Translations under genes and position numbers: made by a program
Part shown: in pieces, positions 13,373 to 25,506 of the stretch
Numbering within the stretch: the first letter of the stretch is position 1
How the letters are laid out: each line of letters starts with the position of its first letter
Source of the DNA: Liolophura sinensis
Lineage: Eukaryota > Mollusca > Polyplacophora > Chitonida > Chitonidae
Length of the DNA: 64,000 nt
Direction: 5' to 3'
Assembly: GCF_032854445.1 (NCBI RefSeq)
Contig: NC_088295.1
Location: 91,941,805 to 92,005,804 of the forward strand
The notes under the pieces: model-generated
Seen by the model: only the letters and a program-made list of their open reading frames with translations
What the model was told of the DNA's origin: nothing
Database searches by the model: none

Positions 13373-14190
13373 ATACAGTTTTACTGAATACAGTAAAATA
13401 AAAAGAACACACTTTCCAAATGTAGAATATTCAACATATGCTAACATTCAACAGAAAGAATAAGGAAACACATTGCGCTTTTGTATGGTGCACAAACGTT
13501 ATGGTGTGCGTGATAATAGGGATATGATTGGTTATAAAATGGGAATGGCTAATGGCAATGTCCCGGTGCTGAGGGCAATTAGCATGAGTTTTCTGCTAAC
13601 AAGGTGCGAGTCAGCCAATGACGGAACTGTAGTAATGATATAATGAGGGTTCGTTCCAAGGTCTGGGCATTTCCAGAGTAAGCTAAATGATCAAACGGGG
13701 GATTACAGTGTCAGCCCCTTGGATACAGGGGCCTGTGAACAGTGGTCCCCTGACGCGGGTCCCACGAGCCGGTCAGGCTTTACTACACCATAACGCTCCC
13801 CTGGCCGGGTAAACTCCTCTCCGAATAAACAATGGCCGAGAAAATATGACTTCAGGTGAACTGACAAGTAAATTTCCAGGGTAAATCCAAGCTCAATCTT
13901 GTCCAAATCTTGTGATTACCGGACTTTGGCTGACTTAAGACCGGACAGGAAGCAGTTGTCGATAAGACCGGCTAACGGAAGAATGGTCAGTTTAATTAAA
14001 TAGCTCGCCATAGCATGAACATCTTTAGATGAGAAGTTTCAGACAGGTTTTTTTATGATGGAAAATACAAGAGGTGAGGCTCCAAACTGGCTCTTTTCAC
14101 TTTCAAATGAGCGGTTCCAGGCAGGCTCTTTTTGCTGAAAACCCAGGATGAGAGGTTCAGACCGAACCTTATAGTTGTTAAATACAAAAG
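13373..14190. other. Unassigned sequence, no gene seen
   Basis: The minus-strand open frame at 13703-13906 (67 codons) has no recognisable motif. Nothing else was identified. Confidence 0.5.
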
Positions 14191-14530
14191 GAGTGAGTGG
14201 GAATGAGTGCTTGGCGTTTAACGTCGTAGGCCTACCTAACAATTTTTCAGTCATATAACGATGAAGTAGACCTTAGAGTGCATGTTCTGTAATGTGGCTC
14301 CTTATTGCAGGACGGATTTCCATCGCTCTGTTATCTAGTGCTGCTTCACTGAGACGCCTTGCCGAAGGCAAGTAAGCTGCCCCACCCGAGCCATTATACT
14401 GATACAGGTCAACCATCGTTGCAGTATCCCCTTAGTGCTGAATGCCAAGCAAGGAATCTACAACATCCTCTTTTTTTTAAGGTCTAACCCGATCCAGGAT
14501 TGACCCTCGATCTACCACCTCCGAAGCGGA
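14191..14530 (+). mobile_element. SINE-like dispersed repeat, family B
   Basis: It begins with a GAGTGAGTGG-type purine start, then GAGTGCTTGGCGTTTAACGT, the core AACAATTTTTCAGTCATATA, then GCAGGACGGATTTCCATCGC, GTGCTGCTTCACTGAGACGC, GCCGAAGGCAAGTAAGCTGC, CGAGCCATTATACTGATACA and a tail with CAACATCCTC and GATCCAGGATTGACC. The order matches the copy that begins at 63856. It is known to me as a widespread mollusc repeat. The insertion CGTAGGCCTACC in the core is a local variation. A run of 14 C follows at 14548-14561. Confidence 0.87.
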
Positions 14531-16514
14531 ACCTCCCCTCTACCCCTCCCCCCCCCCCCCCTCTGTATTGGCACTACTTGGATGTGACGGCTGGTACAGT
14601 GAATATTGATAACCCAGGCGAGCATGGGTGATATTGTGGCTGTTTCTCCCTCTGTTATCTACCTTGTAACGCTGGTCAGGAATGTTATAAGGATATATTA
14701 TCATAAATGACTATCCACACACAACCATGAAGTATAACTTTTTATAGCCAGAGGTACAAAGCTCAATGAAACATCCGAGTGGAATTCTGGAGACCAATAA
14801 CTGACAAAATCACGTGTGTAGATTCCCTTTAATGACAACCAAAACGTAAACTAATATATTTTATGCGAGACAGAGGTAAGGTTTTACCGGTACACCAGAG
14901 ATAAACTAGATGGTGAGATACCAAACTGCTGATTGTACTGTCTCACGGCTGCCCCTCCCAGGGCACACAATACTTGGTTCGGTTTTAGTTGCCCACGGGG
15001 ATCACGGCTTGCCCCAATGCTATATACAGCCTAAACCAATGCCACTGCCTTCCACCCCAAAACCTCACCTATTCAGTTCGATCCCAACAATCGTTGTTAA
15101 GACCACTTTTTTCCATCAATAAAACTGACCACCACAGTAAAAGGGAAAATTTCTTGTGTATGGCATTAAAAAACAATGAAATAAATAAATAAATAGATAA
15201 TCCGTCAGCTAATATGCTATTCTACTGTTGTTCTAAAAATCAGGGGGGGGGGGCGAGGGGGGGTGGTGAAAGGTTGAGTGGTGAAAGGATGAGGATAGGG
15301 TGATTATTGAAGGATCATCACCTCTAGCTATTGCTTTCAGAAACCCAGCAACAAAGGTAATTCCAGGTTTCTCCAGGTTATTAGGTTGAGATGTAATTTC
15401 GTCACCAATAGCAGCAATAGAATAAGAAAAAAATAAAAGAAAAAAAAGGAGAGAAAAAAACGACTTCCTCACAGCAACGACTGAAAATGAGCTGAAATAT
15501 AATTTGTAGCTGCCATAGATCCGCGAGATGATTCTAACAACGTTTATTTTCCGTTCCAATCATCAATTCAGTGTTAATAACGGAAAATGACAGCGGGTGA
15601 TAACTGAGAATGCGATCAGCCACTGATACTAGTTATACATAATGCTACCTTGCAGTATCAATGTTACCCCATCTCCTTGATTAGTCAGGAACGGGACAAA
15701 ATAAACACCTCTTTCTAACGGTAAAGACCACATCAAGCTACCACATATCTTTCAGAAAAAAACAACAGTTCTTTGATAATCCTTGTATTGTATTGTATAA
15801 TCCTTGTTCCTTGTATTGCTTTTAGAAACAGCACAAATTAGAGGCACTGATTTATGAAACAAAAAACACAATATATGAGAAATATTAAACGCTTACAACG
15901 GACCAGAATGCAAGTAGGAGAGGGATTAGCAAACGCATCAACAAACCCCATCCTATGAAAGACGTGGGACTACTTGTACGTAACTCACGGATACGTGTGG
16001 GCTACCGTAAGTTTAACACCCTAAATGTTACTAGTGAAATACTGACAGCAATCAATAACCACTGGATGCGCATTCTGACTGTGACATTTTCCTGCCGTAC
16101 AAAAGTAGTCCTGTATAGTGTCTCCTGAAAAGGGGCTAGCTGCATTGACCAATAATTGTCAGACCAAACCTTACATCAGTTCTTCAAATAGAATGACTAA
16201 AAGTTTACATCAGTTAAAAAGAAGTATAGCTTAAAATATTATTAAGACCTACAAGATCAGGTTTTCATCTTTCCTGATTTGTATCAACACTGTCCCTTCT
16301 TGTATTCCTGTTGAGAAGTCGTCTCTCCATAGATCTGTTAATGGTTTCGGTAGGCAGGAACAAAAAATATATAGTCGCGTCAGCAAAATACAGGACGTGC
16401 TCTTTTGCAGATGAAATTACTGTACAAATTTGAAGTGGCTGGATGATTTCTCGGGTTCAAATTCCAACAAATTTTCCTCATAAAATTTAGTTGTTTTGAC
16501 AACCCTCTTGAATT
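14531..16514. other. Unassigned sequence with homopolymer tracts
   Basis: It holds a C tract (14548-14561), a G tract (about 15243-15253) followed by GGGG-rich DNA, and an A-rich purine stretch (about 15421-15460). The minus open frame at 15233-15559 spans these tracts and is probably compositional. No gene was recognised. Confidence 0.5.
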
Positions 16515-16949
16515 ATGATGGGGTACAAAAGTAGAAGCCAGTCCCTGGGTGTCCCATGCTTGAAAGGGAGACAGCATTCCATTATGAATGGAATAGCACT
16601 AGCCGATATTGAGCCAAAAGATATTCCAGACGCCATTTACCCCGGGTGGTACAATGTAAGTGTGTCTAATCTTCCATCAGACGACCTAATTATGCATACT
16701 ATTGGGAGATCTCGTAGAAAACGCCAGTCCGACAACGAACGTTTGGCTCGGCAAAGTAAGAGCTGTAAAGTTATTAAGTTAATGTACCCTGCCGGAGAGT
16801 GTCTCGTTGTTTTGCAAACTACTTTTAGTTGGAACAAAATCTTGAAACTGGCGAAGCGACAAAGGAATATGTGTGAAGGATGCCAGACAATTGCAAGATT
16901 AATGCATAACAGCCGCCGTACAGGAATAGGGCTGCCATCAATAAAATAA
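16515..16949 (+). CDS. Unrecognised open frame with a polybasic site
   Basis: An open frame of 144 codons. I do not recognise the family. Around residue 75-80 there is a basic cluster RSRRKRQ, which fits the consensus of furin-type processing sites. After it come four cysteines in the spacing C-x11-C then C-x2-C (SCK...GEC and CEGC). No signal peptide is visible at the first methionine, so if real it would be a later exon of a longer gene. The stop codon overlaps an AATAAA sequence (CAATAAAATAATGA), which could act as a poly(A) signal. A frame of this length can arise by chance in a window of this size and composition. A donor-like AATGTAAGTG lies inside it. Confidence 0.25.
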   Translation: MMGYKSRSQSLGVPCLKGRQHSIMNGIALADIEPKDIPDAIYPGWYNVSVSNLPSDDLIMHTIGRSRRKRQSDNERLARQSKSCKVIKLMYPAGECLVVLQTTFSWNKILKLAKRQRNMCEGCQTIARLMHNSRRTGIGLPSIK

Positions 16950-17691
16950 TGAGCAACGCAGATGTTTTCTGTTGTAAGTCGATACATTATTCCAGCCTCG
17001 ACATTACAAGCATAGGCTATATATATATACTTTTCACTCTAAAATAACATCACACACTTTTAACTTAAGGCGACTACAAATGGCCCTCCATATTTCTTCA
17101 TACTGTTTGAATTGAGTACATGTTGTATTGCAACTGCAATAAGCCACTTTTTTATATAAAAATTCACCGCGTTACTTTCAGAGAAAAACATATTTGCAGT
17201 TTTGTAACACTGGAACCAGTGAGAGTAAGTGTATACACTTGCCATTCACTGAACCATCCATTGTCACAGGAATACCTTTGGAAGTGTTTTGTTCCGTTTC
17301 CGTCAGTGATTGTAGCCACTGCTCTGTGAGAGTATAAAATATGACACCGGAACCGGTGGCCAGTAATTTGAACCAATTGCCTGTTACAGGAAAAGCTAAT
17401 AGTTTCCTCACCTAACAAACGGATTCACACATAAGTGGTCTGTTTCACCTGAGCAAGTACTCTGTTACCTGAACGATCAGTAGCCAGTTGTACCTGAAAA
17501 CAGTGTCCTGTTACCCTAAAGGAGGAGAAAACATAAAGTAAGCACGAAAAGCGCTTTCTGTGTAATTCTAACATTTAAGTGTAGTTTTTCCGGAAAAATA
17601 AAATAAAAAAATCATACACAAATTCCATGGTCCTTCTGATGACCCTTACTTTATTGTTTGCTTGATGCTGTTTTAACTAATGGCCATTTAC
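16950..17691. other. Unassigned sequence, no gene seen
   Basis: Short overlapping open frames occur on both strands (17060-17418). There are weakly repetitive phrases such as CCTGTTACAGG and CTGTTACCTGAA between 17200 and 17520, too diverged to call as an array. Confidence 0.45.
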
Positions 17692-17872
17692 CTGAGAAAA
17701 AGAAGCCAATGTCGTGTTAGTCACTATAGAACCGCTTTCCTCAACCAGCGCCTGGGTAACGGGTAGATCGAAAGCCATTAAGCAGCGCCGGATACAGCCG
17801 AGTACAGGCTGACGAGTAAACCCCACAGCAACATCCCCGAGCTCTACTATCCACAGATAGTGGCCAGAAGTT
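17692..17872 (-). other. Candidate internal exon, unrecognised
   Basis: The minus strand is open over 17677-18009 and contains a stretch bounded by good splice signals. The acceptor is TTTCCTTTCAATCACTGTCAG, given here as TTTCCTTTCAATC then ACTGTCAG, ending just above 17872; the donor CTCAG/GTAAAT lies at 17692/17691. The enclosed 181 bases encode about 60 residues including HYLWIVELGDVAVGF and IRRCLMAFDLPVTQ. The first codon is split (phase 2) and the last is complete. No domain is recognised. TTCTTTTTCTCAG at the donor would also serve as an acceptor, so the boundary is ambiguous. This is inference from splice-like motifs only. Confidence 0.25.
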
Positions 17873-19138
17873 CTGACAGTGATTGAAAGGAAAACCCGAT
17901 TGGCTCCAATTAAGTTATCGCTTCGAACGGGGCTGTGGCGTTTGTACTTCACCCAAATGAACAGAACTAAATATATGTCGTTCAGAAAAAAATAAATCCC
18001 CAAATTCATTGACAGGTCGAAAGATATGAGTGTCGGTATGAGGAAAAACGAGCGGTACCCACTGTGCGTGCCGTGACTCGTTAACTAAATATTCATAAGG
18101 TCACACCTGTGCCAGACAGACATGTCAAAGTAATCGCTCATAATGAGCTCTTCTCACAAAATCACCTTTACCTTCCATGTAAAAATAAACAGAATAGAGG
18201 TGATACAAGGTAAACTCCACGTACGCTCCAATCACCACATGTAGTTTGATAAATTCTTCTCGATGGTACTGAGCTGCAGTTTGGGCATTGGAATGAACAC
18301 ATCTTCCCTATAGGAAGACATACGGCTCATGATGTAAGTAAGAAATGACCATCGGTAGTGAACGTGTAAATTTTTTCTATCACGACCACATTCCCTGCCC
18401 ACATTCTCACTATAAAGGGAGATTTTTATGGGTTAGCCTTTCAGCACCATTTCTAATAGAGACCCCCCCCAAAAATTGATTTTGGAAGTTTTAACATCTT
18501 TCCTCTCAGTAAAAGACAAATTTTAGCCGTCTACAAGAAAATAAGGTTATCAAACAGACTTACAACTGTTCATGTTTTCTCGTATATATCTACAGATTCA
18601 GCGGGAACTTTTGTCTAACTTTCAAACCTTTGCCATCTAGGAAACTGTTTCAGCGTGGAACAATCGCGACATGGCTAATGATAAAAACATCTTGATATAA
18701 CCATACTACTGTTGGCTCGTGTTTGGGAGTTCCAAACTTTAGAAATTCCGAACAGAGGTGTCTCTTGAACACGCTAAGACAGATGATGGTAAATTATGTC
18801 AACAAAGGTTTCCCAACATTTTTCACAAGTCATACAATACAGTAGGACTATTTTTACCTTTAACGATTAAAGAGTTTGAAGTAGAAACTCCCCTATTCTA
18901 GTTTAACGTCACACTCAAGAATATTCAAAAACTATTCGTAAGGTACCAGATGCCATACCAAGTGTTTCAAGTTCGCAGCTGAATCGACAGTAGCTAGATT
19001 CGCGCACGAAACCTCATGGACCAGGTGCCCTTCGGCTGTGGTTAACTTTTATTGAGCCAGGAGGCTGGTAAAGACTGGTTGTGCCTGCGAAGTGACAATC
19101 CTCGCTTTTTAACTTTTCGAATTAGTCATATATATGAT
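17873..19138. other. Unassigned sequence with a SINE core scrap
   Basis: No gene was recognised. At about 18901-18930, GTTTAACGTCACACTCAAGA followed by ATATTC matches the core shared by SINE-like families A and B, so a small decayed fragment is likely there. Confidence 0.45.
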
Positions 19139-19225
19139 GAGCAGCCTCTGTACTCAAGCAAATGACGCATCTCACGTAGCCTGTCGTTTGCTACAAGCCA
19201 TGGTTCGAATCCCTGAGACATACCA
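19139..19225 (+). mobile_element. Possible tRNA-derived SINE head
   Basis: CATGGTTCGAATCCCTGAG contains an excellent internal Pol III B box (GGTTCGAATCC at 19202-19212). About 50 bases upstream, CCTCTGTACTCAAGC resembles a degraded tRNA D-arm and A box. The predicted acceptor stem does not pair cleanly and the anticodon arm is not standard, so this is not a working tRNA. A tRNA-derived SINE head or a tRNA pseudogene is more likely. Confidence 0.4.
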
Positions 19226-22198
19226 GGTGAAGTTGTCCAACTCATAATTCATCCAAGCAAAATCAAACTTCCCAAAGTATAGTTTTCTCATATCATAAGA
19301 ATTATGAGGATGTCGCCACAAATCTGGTCACAAACACCTACGTCCCATCTCGCGCATGCGTGCTCGTTCCCAACCCAGTAAGCTGGACACAGCAACAGTT
19401 TGCTCTCCCATACAAAAATGTTCCGTTTTTAGCAGCTCATCTGTCCTTTGGTTTCTCATAACCAATAGAGCTGTCCCCTTGAGGACGAAATCATATAACA
19501 TCAATAACCCAATCAGGCTCTGTGGGGACCCATAAAAACAGGAGAGAAAAGGCGTAATATTCCTGCAGGACAACGTGCTATCCTCTTAACTAGGTTATTA
19601 CAGGAAGAAACAGTGTCATCACACATTAAGAGTTAAGCCGAATTACTCCGCCTGATTGGAATAAGAGCCTGGATATCCGAGGTTCGCCAACACTCAATTT
19701 CCTGATTCCCACCAACAGGGAGCACTGGGAAGGTATTAGTTATGAGTTTTTGAATCTGGTTTTGCATTTCCTCATTTATACAGTTCGCTAGCGCATCCCA
19801 TCATCCCATTATCTCACATCCAACATCACACATTTGTCCGTTAGATGTTATATTAAAATGGCTGATTTTCATACAGCTATTATCCCATATTGGTAACTGT
19901 CAGAACTTGTCCCAAGTCTTAACGTTTACATGTATGAAATATTAACCAAAATATTATTATATGGGAGGATGAATTACGCACAGATATTACCATATGAAGA
20001 GGGATAATGAGGTAACACAGCTAGAATACCCTTGTAAACATCTTAATGTAAAACAAAAATGGCCGTTCTCAGGGCCACTCACATAGCAAACATATTTTAA
20101 TTAGACCGCCATGCTTGACTAGAATTTTTTCACTATTGGCATCAATAATCATCATACCTTGCAAAGCCATCTGAGTACAGATTCCTTACAGAAATACATC
20201 AATGTATACAGATAAAGTGCTGATATCCAGAAGGTATAGGATGGTTTCCTCAAGTTTCCGCTGCTTTTTCTCATGAACTTTAACGCTGTCATATCAGTGA
20301 AATATTGGAAAGTACAGAGTAAGACATCAGCCAGTTGAACATATATCAAATAAGGCAGAGATCATGTTTCCTCTTTCCTTTTCATGTATCAGTACGGCGA
20401 AAACATGTGAGTCTAAAGCAGCAGGCAGTCTACTGCATGTAGAAGAAAGCTAGGTTTCTCGGAGTATTGGCGCCTTTCGACATTTTCATGTACGTTGCTT
20501 TACACTTCGAACCATATTACAGAGACCAATGATATTTCGATGGCCATGGCTGCTGGGTGAGCTTTGTTGGTTAGGGCATACTATTTAATGGTGTTGATGA
20601 AGATGACCTTACCAGGGTACGGACAGAGATAATGAAGTGTTGAGTACAGGTGCCGTACATCTAACCTTAGACAAGGTCAACCGATTTGGGGAACTGCTCA
20701 GCCGATATCCACGGGATTCAGGTTACTTGGGTCAGCGAGCAGCTGAAGATCTATCTCAATTAATAATAAACCTTTAACAATTTGTACCAGCTTGGGATGT
20801 GTATAAATTGTTAATTCGTATCTAAGGAGGCAAATGAAGTTAATGGTGATATGAAGACAGTAGAAAAGGCTGATCCAGATGTAGGAAGAAAAGGACAACC
20901 CTGATCGAACCAGAGGCTCGGCAGGCCGGTACCAAGTGGACCATGGACAGGCTATTTCGGCCGCTTACAACATGGGATTTCTCATTACAACCCTAAATTG
21001 AAGCATTCTCCCATTTCTATTTTTATGCATTGGATTTATTTCACCATCCGTAAAGATTCGGAATCTGGTTTACTTCTGGTCTAATTAGGCCATGAGATGC
21101 GCATGTTGATGTCTGGTACCGAATGGCCTTTACGATTCGCTTTAATCGAGTTATCACAAGTTACGGGTCCCGCTGGTTATATCGGGGATAATTTCATGAT
21201 TCACATCGTAAAGTCCGCTACACACTCACCATTAATAGTTATTACGACACTTTAAAGCTGGATGAGGCCGCTTAAATAGCACTGGCACGGCGCGGCGGTA
21301 TCAAAACATGGCTCAATATTAACTCTGGATAATATCATAAGACCACACATTCCCACTTACCGTTCTAGGAAGGCAAGTGTGGGGAAATTACTTTGGTTAA
21401 AGACACTTTTAGCCAAATGAATGTGCCTTAAGTTTTTATCGACAACACCTGGAAATTCTCCGGTTGCCGTGAAGTCTTTGAACTCGAGTTATTTCGCACC
21501 AGAAAGGCAGCTATTAATTCCTTATCAGTTTCATGGTAATATCACATAAATGTCAATCCTCTGTTCACAAATGTTGTATGATAAGTCTACTGGTTTTGGT
21601 TTTTACCTCGCAATCAGTACATGCCATATCTATAGCTCTGAGCTGGCCATAGCGTCCAACCAGCCGAAGCCGAACACGTTACACTCAAAGGACTACATAT
21701 GTACTACACCATTTCACGACTAACTGGTGCAGTTGTGCGGGCGCGTGTGTGTGTTTAGTGGTAGTGTTTGGGGGTGGGGGGTGCGTGGGTGGTTGTAACT
21801 ACTTCGAATCTCGACAGCTTTTTATGGTTAAAAATTCTTGTATTTAGATAAATCATATAATGTTTAGAGTGACGATATTTCGTACCACAGCCACATTGCT
21901 GCCGGATAAGATTACGCATTAAAGCTCCTCTTCTCTGTGGACCGGACATGGTCCTTCTGTTCATCCCATTTAGTTTGGCTAAATGCTAGTTCTAGACGTA
22001 CTAAGAGAATGAAAGTATATGGAAAAGCCAACATCAAAGAACCTGCTCACCTGACATCAACTTGAAGATGTGGCCACGTGACAAGTGTCGCCTTAGTAAC
22101 AGCTATGTTGTGTGTCCCTCAGGCCCGTCAGAACACACAGTCTGCGGAAATCTGACTGGTAGTTCTGAAACACACAATCAGTATAATCCAACGCATGT
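19226..22198. other. Unassigned sequence, no gene seen
   Basis: Only short open frames without recognisable motifs occur. A GT-rich, G-rich patch (GTGTGTGTTTAG, GGGGGTGGGGGG) lies at about 21745-21795. Confidence 0.5.
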
Positions 22199-22796
22199 GA
22201 ACAACAAATTGACGGAGATGTAAAAACAAAACTTGCGAAGGTTAAAACACATAATCAGGATACGTTGACACAAAAAAAGAGATAGGCAACAAACCGACAG
22301 AGATGAGAGAAACTTGATGAGGGATAAAAAGATACGAACAAACCAAAGTAAGAACAACAAACTGATGGAAAAGATACAAACAAACCAAGAGGAGAACAAC
22401 AAATTGACAGAGAAGATACAAACAAACCAAAGTGAGAACAACAAATTGATGGAGAAGATAAGGAAAAACCAAAATGAGAAAACAAACTGATAGAGAAGAT
22501 ACGAACAAACCAAGAGGTAAAAAACAAACTGACGGAGACGATACGAACAAATCAAGAGGTAAACAACAAATTGACGGAGAAGATACCAACAAACCAAAGT
22601 GAGAACAACAAACTGATGGAAAAGATACGAACAAACCAGCAGCAGAACAAAAGATTAACGAAGAAGATACGAACAAACCAAGAGGAGAACAACAAACTGA
22701 CGGAGAAGACACGAACAAACCAAGAGGAGAACAACAAACTGACGGAGAAGATACGGAAAAACCAGGAGGAGAACAACAAACTAACGGCCACAAATG
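22199..22796. repeat. Tandem repeat, 42 bp, encoding a 14-residue heptad-like repeat
   Basis: Copies carry AACAACAAACTGACGGAGAA and GATACGAACAAACCAAGAGG. The 42-base unit is 14 codons, and the plus strand encodes NNKLTEKIRTNQEE in register over several stretches, for example 22571-22797. Frame breaks occur near 22480 and 22510. Leucine, isoleucine and two asparagines fall at 4-3-4-3 spacing, as in a coiled coil. The minus strand is also open in more than one frame (22178-22812), so openness by itself is no evidence of translation. The first copies, before about 22320, are diverged. Confidence 0.9.
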
Positions 22797-23095
22797 GCCT
22801 TATTTGTGACATCTACCATCATTTACACCCACATCTATGCCTATCTGTGACATCTACCATCATTTACACCCACATCTATGCCTATCTGTGACATCTACCA
22901 TCATTTACCGCCACTACTGGCCTTATCTGAACATCTATCCTCATTAATCATCACATTTGGGTTTATCTGTGACATCTACCCCCACATTTACCCCAACAAT
23001 TATCTAACATCGAGATTCATTTAGCCCCACATTTTGGGCTTATCTGTGACACCCATTTTCATTTACCGCCACATTCATCTGTTAAATCGTGCTTC
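22797..23095. repeat. Tandem repeat, 41 bp, decaying
   Basis: TGTGACATCTACCATCATTT recurs exactly at 41-base steps (22805, 22846, 22887), then with increasing changes to about 23095. It follows the 42-bp array without a gap but has an unrelated unit. Confidence 0.85.
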
Positions 23096-24844
23096 ATTTA
23101 CCTCCGTACGTCCCACACGGTAAACGTATATTAACATGAATCAAATGAGGGCACGCTAATCGAACAGAAGGTAACTAATGGCACTTAATTAGGCCTCTTC
23201 GCTGCTATTTGATGAGCTCTAATTTGACATGCTAGCACGAAGGTCGCGCCCACTCAGGGGTCGGTACAAACTACTTTGGTCAAGTGGTGTAGACGATGTT
23301 ATTACAGCGGCTCTGACTCCGCACAACAACTTCGCGCAACATCAGATGCTGAGTATTACATTTTACAGCCGGTGAACAAGTAAAGTAACACAAGCCTGTC
23401 TCCTTCATATCTAAGTGGTTAGAATTAACTCCAGCACCGTCACAAGATGACCAGGTAAATGACGACCTAGACCGATTTTAGCATTCCCATTAAAATGTCA
23501 AGATAGACTGGGCCACTAACCCGCTAGTTCAGACACCCGTCAATTTGACACGACAAAAAAGTCTCCACGCTTATTGTTCGCTAGCGGTTTTTGTGGTACA
23601 AATATACTACGTGGAATTTCTGCTCAATCAATAAACCGCAAAAAGACCAGTCTCAAGTAATATGATGTAAGTAGATTTTGCTCTTTTGTACTTTCTATTA
23701 GGGACATACCGCTACACGGCATGTGCTAAAAGGCTTTCATGGATGGGGTTTAGTACTGAGCGAACGCAGCAATACGAGTCTACGATAAAAAGGAACACTG
23801 TTCATAAAGGATGAAATATAAAATCTCAAGAGCGGTCAAGTTAGGTTAGATTTCAAAGTTCAGTTATTGAGTACGTGACAGAAGTCCGGGTCTGACAAAC
23901 GGCTTCCGTACATGTGCGAGGATGAGCAGTGAAGCTGAAACTGACATATGTACACAGTACAAACAGGCTGGTAAAACAGACAGGGAAATAAGCTCATCTT
24001 TAACATCCTGATTACATGATGTTAAAACTATTCTTCCACATTTCTAAAGATTTAATTTTAAAAAATATGGAAAGTGTCGTCACAAATGGGCAGCACACTT
24101 GACCACTTACAAACAACCTACTTTTTTTTTAAAAAATATGAAAAAAGTGATGAACTATTGTGAACAAAACTTGCCGAAACTTACTAGATAAACATAATGT
24201 TTCGGAGTAAAGGAATTTCTTAACAACTAACCGAATGTTTTGCTGTAATTTAATTTTTATTATTTTTGTGTTTAATTTTATTTTCACTTCACTTGGCTAT
24301 ATATGGCTGTGTCGTTAAGCCATAATCATTCATTCATCAATGTCACCAACCCACATCCTTAGCAAGATTGATGTGTTCTACAAATATGTGTACATATTTA
24401 AAATGAGACAAATTGTAGTTAAAGATTTGGGAGATTAAAACATCTAAGGGATTGATATTTTGCATTAGTTCGATATAATCTTTGCATTATTTATAACAGA
24501 AATACAGAACTGACATCAGGAATAAGACTACGCAAACATGCCTACAAAATTGACTCTGTATGTATCCTCATGCCGACAATATGTTGGTTAAACGTTTTAT
24601 ATGTGAGAAGAAATATAATAAAATGTCTTCGTGTTCCTAAATACTTAGGGGTTTTTTTTTTCATGTAAAATGCTTTAATTTCACGCTTGAATAAAGAAAT
24701 AGAATTTATAGCTTTGAGAACGAGAAATTATTCTACACACGGAGACCTTTAATTTTAGCCAAACGAAAAGACAAATTAGACGGATAGAAAGGTCAATGCA
24801 GGTTGTATACAAGAGGTTTTAATATCAAATCTTACAAAATTACT
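23096..24844. other. Unassigned AT-rich sequence
   Basis: No gene was recognised. The part from about 24000 to 24840 is very AT-rich. It would lie downstream of the minus-strand terminal exon at 24967-25125. Confidence 0.5.
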
Positions 24845-24850
24845 TTTATT
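24845..24850 (-). terminator. Candidate poly(A) signal AATAAA
   Basis: The minus strand reads CCAAAAATAAAAGTAAT here, with a canonical AATAAA about 117 bases after the stop codon of the exon at 24967-25125. This is a usual distance for a short 3' untranslated region. Supported by sequence and position only. Confidence 0.5.
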
Positions 24851-24966
24851 TTTGGGGCTCACTCTTTTAATCTCGTACAGCCCCAAGCCCAGCTTTAAAA
24901 AAGTCTTTTAATCTTTCTGAACATGTCCTGTTTTACACTTCTATACTCTTCAAACCCCATCTCTGG

Positions 24967-25125
24967 TTACCCCAGAATGGTTGACATCTCGTCTACGGCA
25001 ATCTGAAGTCGCAGAGCTTCCGGGGCCTTGGCGGCCTGTGGGCCCTCGCCTATTATGTACAGTGATAGTTCCCTTTGATAATTTCCTTTGGACGTCACTG
25101 CGTCCATGGAATCTGTGCACCACAC
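24967..25125 (-). CDS. Terminal coding exon of an unidentified host gene
   Basis: The minus strand after TATATCAG (acceptor at 25130-25126) reads 52 codons and then TAA. The peptide begins VWCTDSMDAVTSKGNYQREL, continues SLYIIGEGPQAAKAPEALRL and ends QIAVDEMSTILG. It has a balanced composition with an acidic, amphipathic C-terminal stretch, and the DNA is clearly richer in G and C than its surroundings. The exon starts in phase 0 if this acceptor is used. An AATAAA follows 117 bases after the stop. I do not recognise the family. Upstream exons should lie at higher coordinates on the minus strand; none was found with confidence before the window end, so the intron may be long. The alternative is a retrocopy fragment or chance, but frame, composition, acceptor and poly(A) signal agree. 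Confidence 0.55.
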   Translation of the reverse strand: MWCTDSMDAVTSKGNYQRELSLYIIGEGPQAAKAPEALRLQIAVDEMSTILG

Positions 25126-25506
25126 CTGATATACATATACAATAAGCGGTGGATGTATGGCGCTTGTTGGATTACTTAGACGTGGTCAAATGTGAAGTTC
25201 ACTGGAGACAAGAGGCTTTCCAACAATGTAACCTACACCTGAGAGTGACGTGAGAAAGTTCATGAGTGATTTGCCAAAGGACAGTGGTATACTGTCGGAA
25301 CTCCAGTTTCCTCGTCAGTACAACGTTCCACTATACACTGAAATAAAAAATCGTCAGGTTAGAAGGTATTCCTGGAAGTTAAGTGTGAAAAGACTGCCGA
25401 GAACTATAGGTATTTTTCGACAGTCTACCTGGTTCGGCTAATTTTGTTCGCTAGCGAGAAGGCATGTCTGGTAGTTTAAGGGAAGTTTGGGGGAAGTAGT
25501 TTGGGA
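25126..25506. other. Sequence upstream of the terminal exon
   Basis: If the exon at 24967-25125 is real this is intron. The plus open frame at 25250-25441 (63 codons) is unrecognised. Confidence 0.45.

Noticed and set aside
15233-15559. 108-codon minus open frame with a proline-rich end
   Set aside because: The proline run is the complement of a G tract, and the phenylalanine/leucine run is the complement of an A-rich tract. It looks compositional.
19139-19225. Functional tRNA gene
   Set aside because: The B box is excellent but the A box, acceptor stem and anticodon arm are not convincing. A SINE head or pseudogene fits better.
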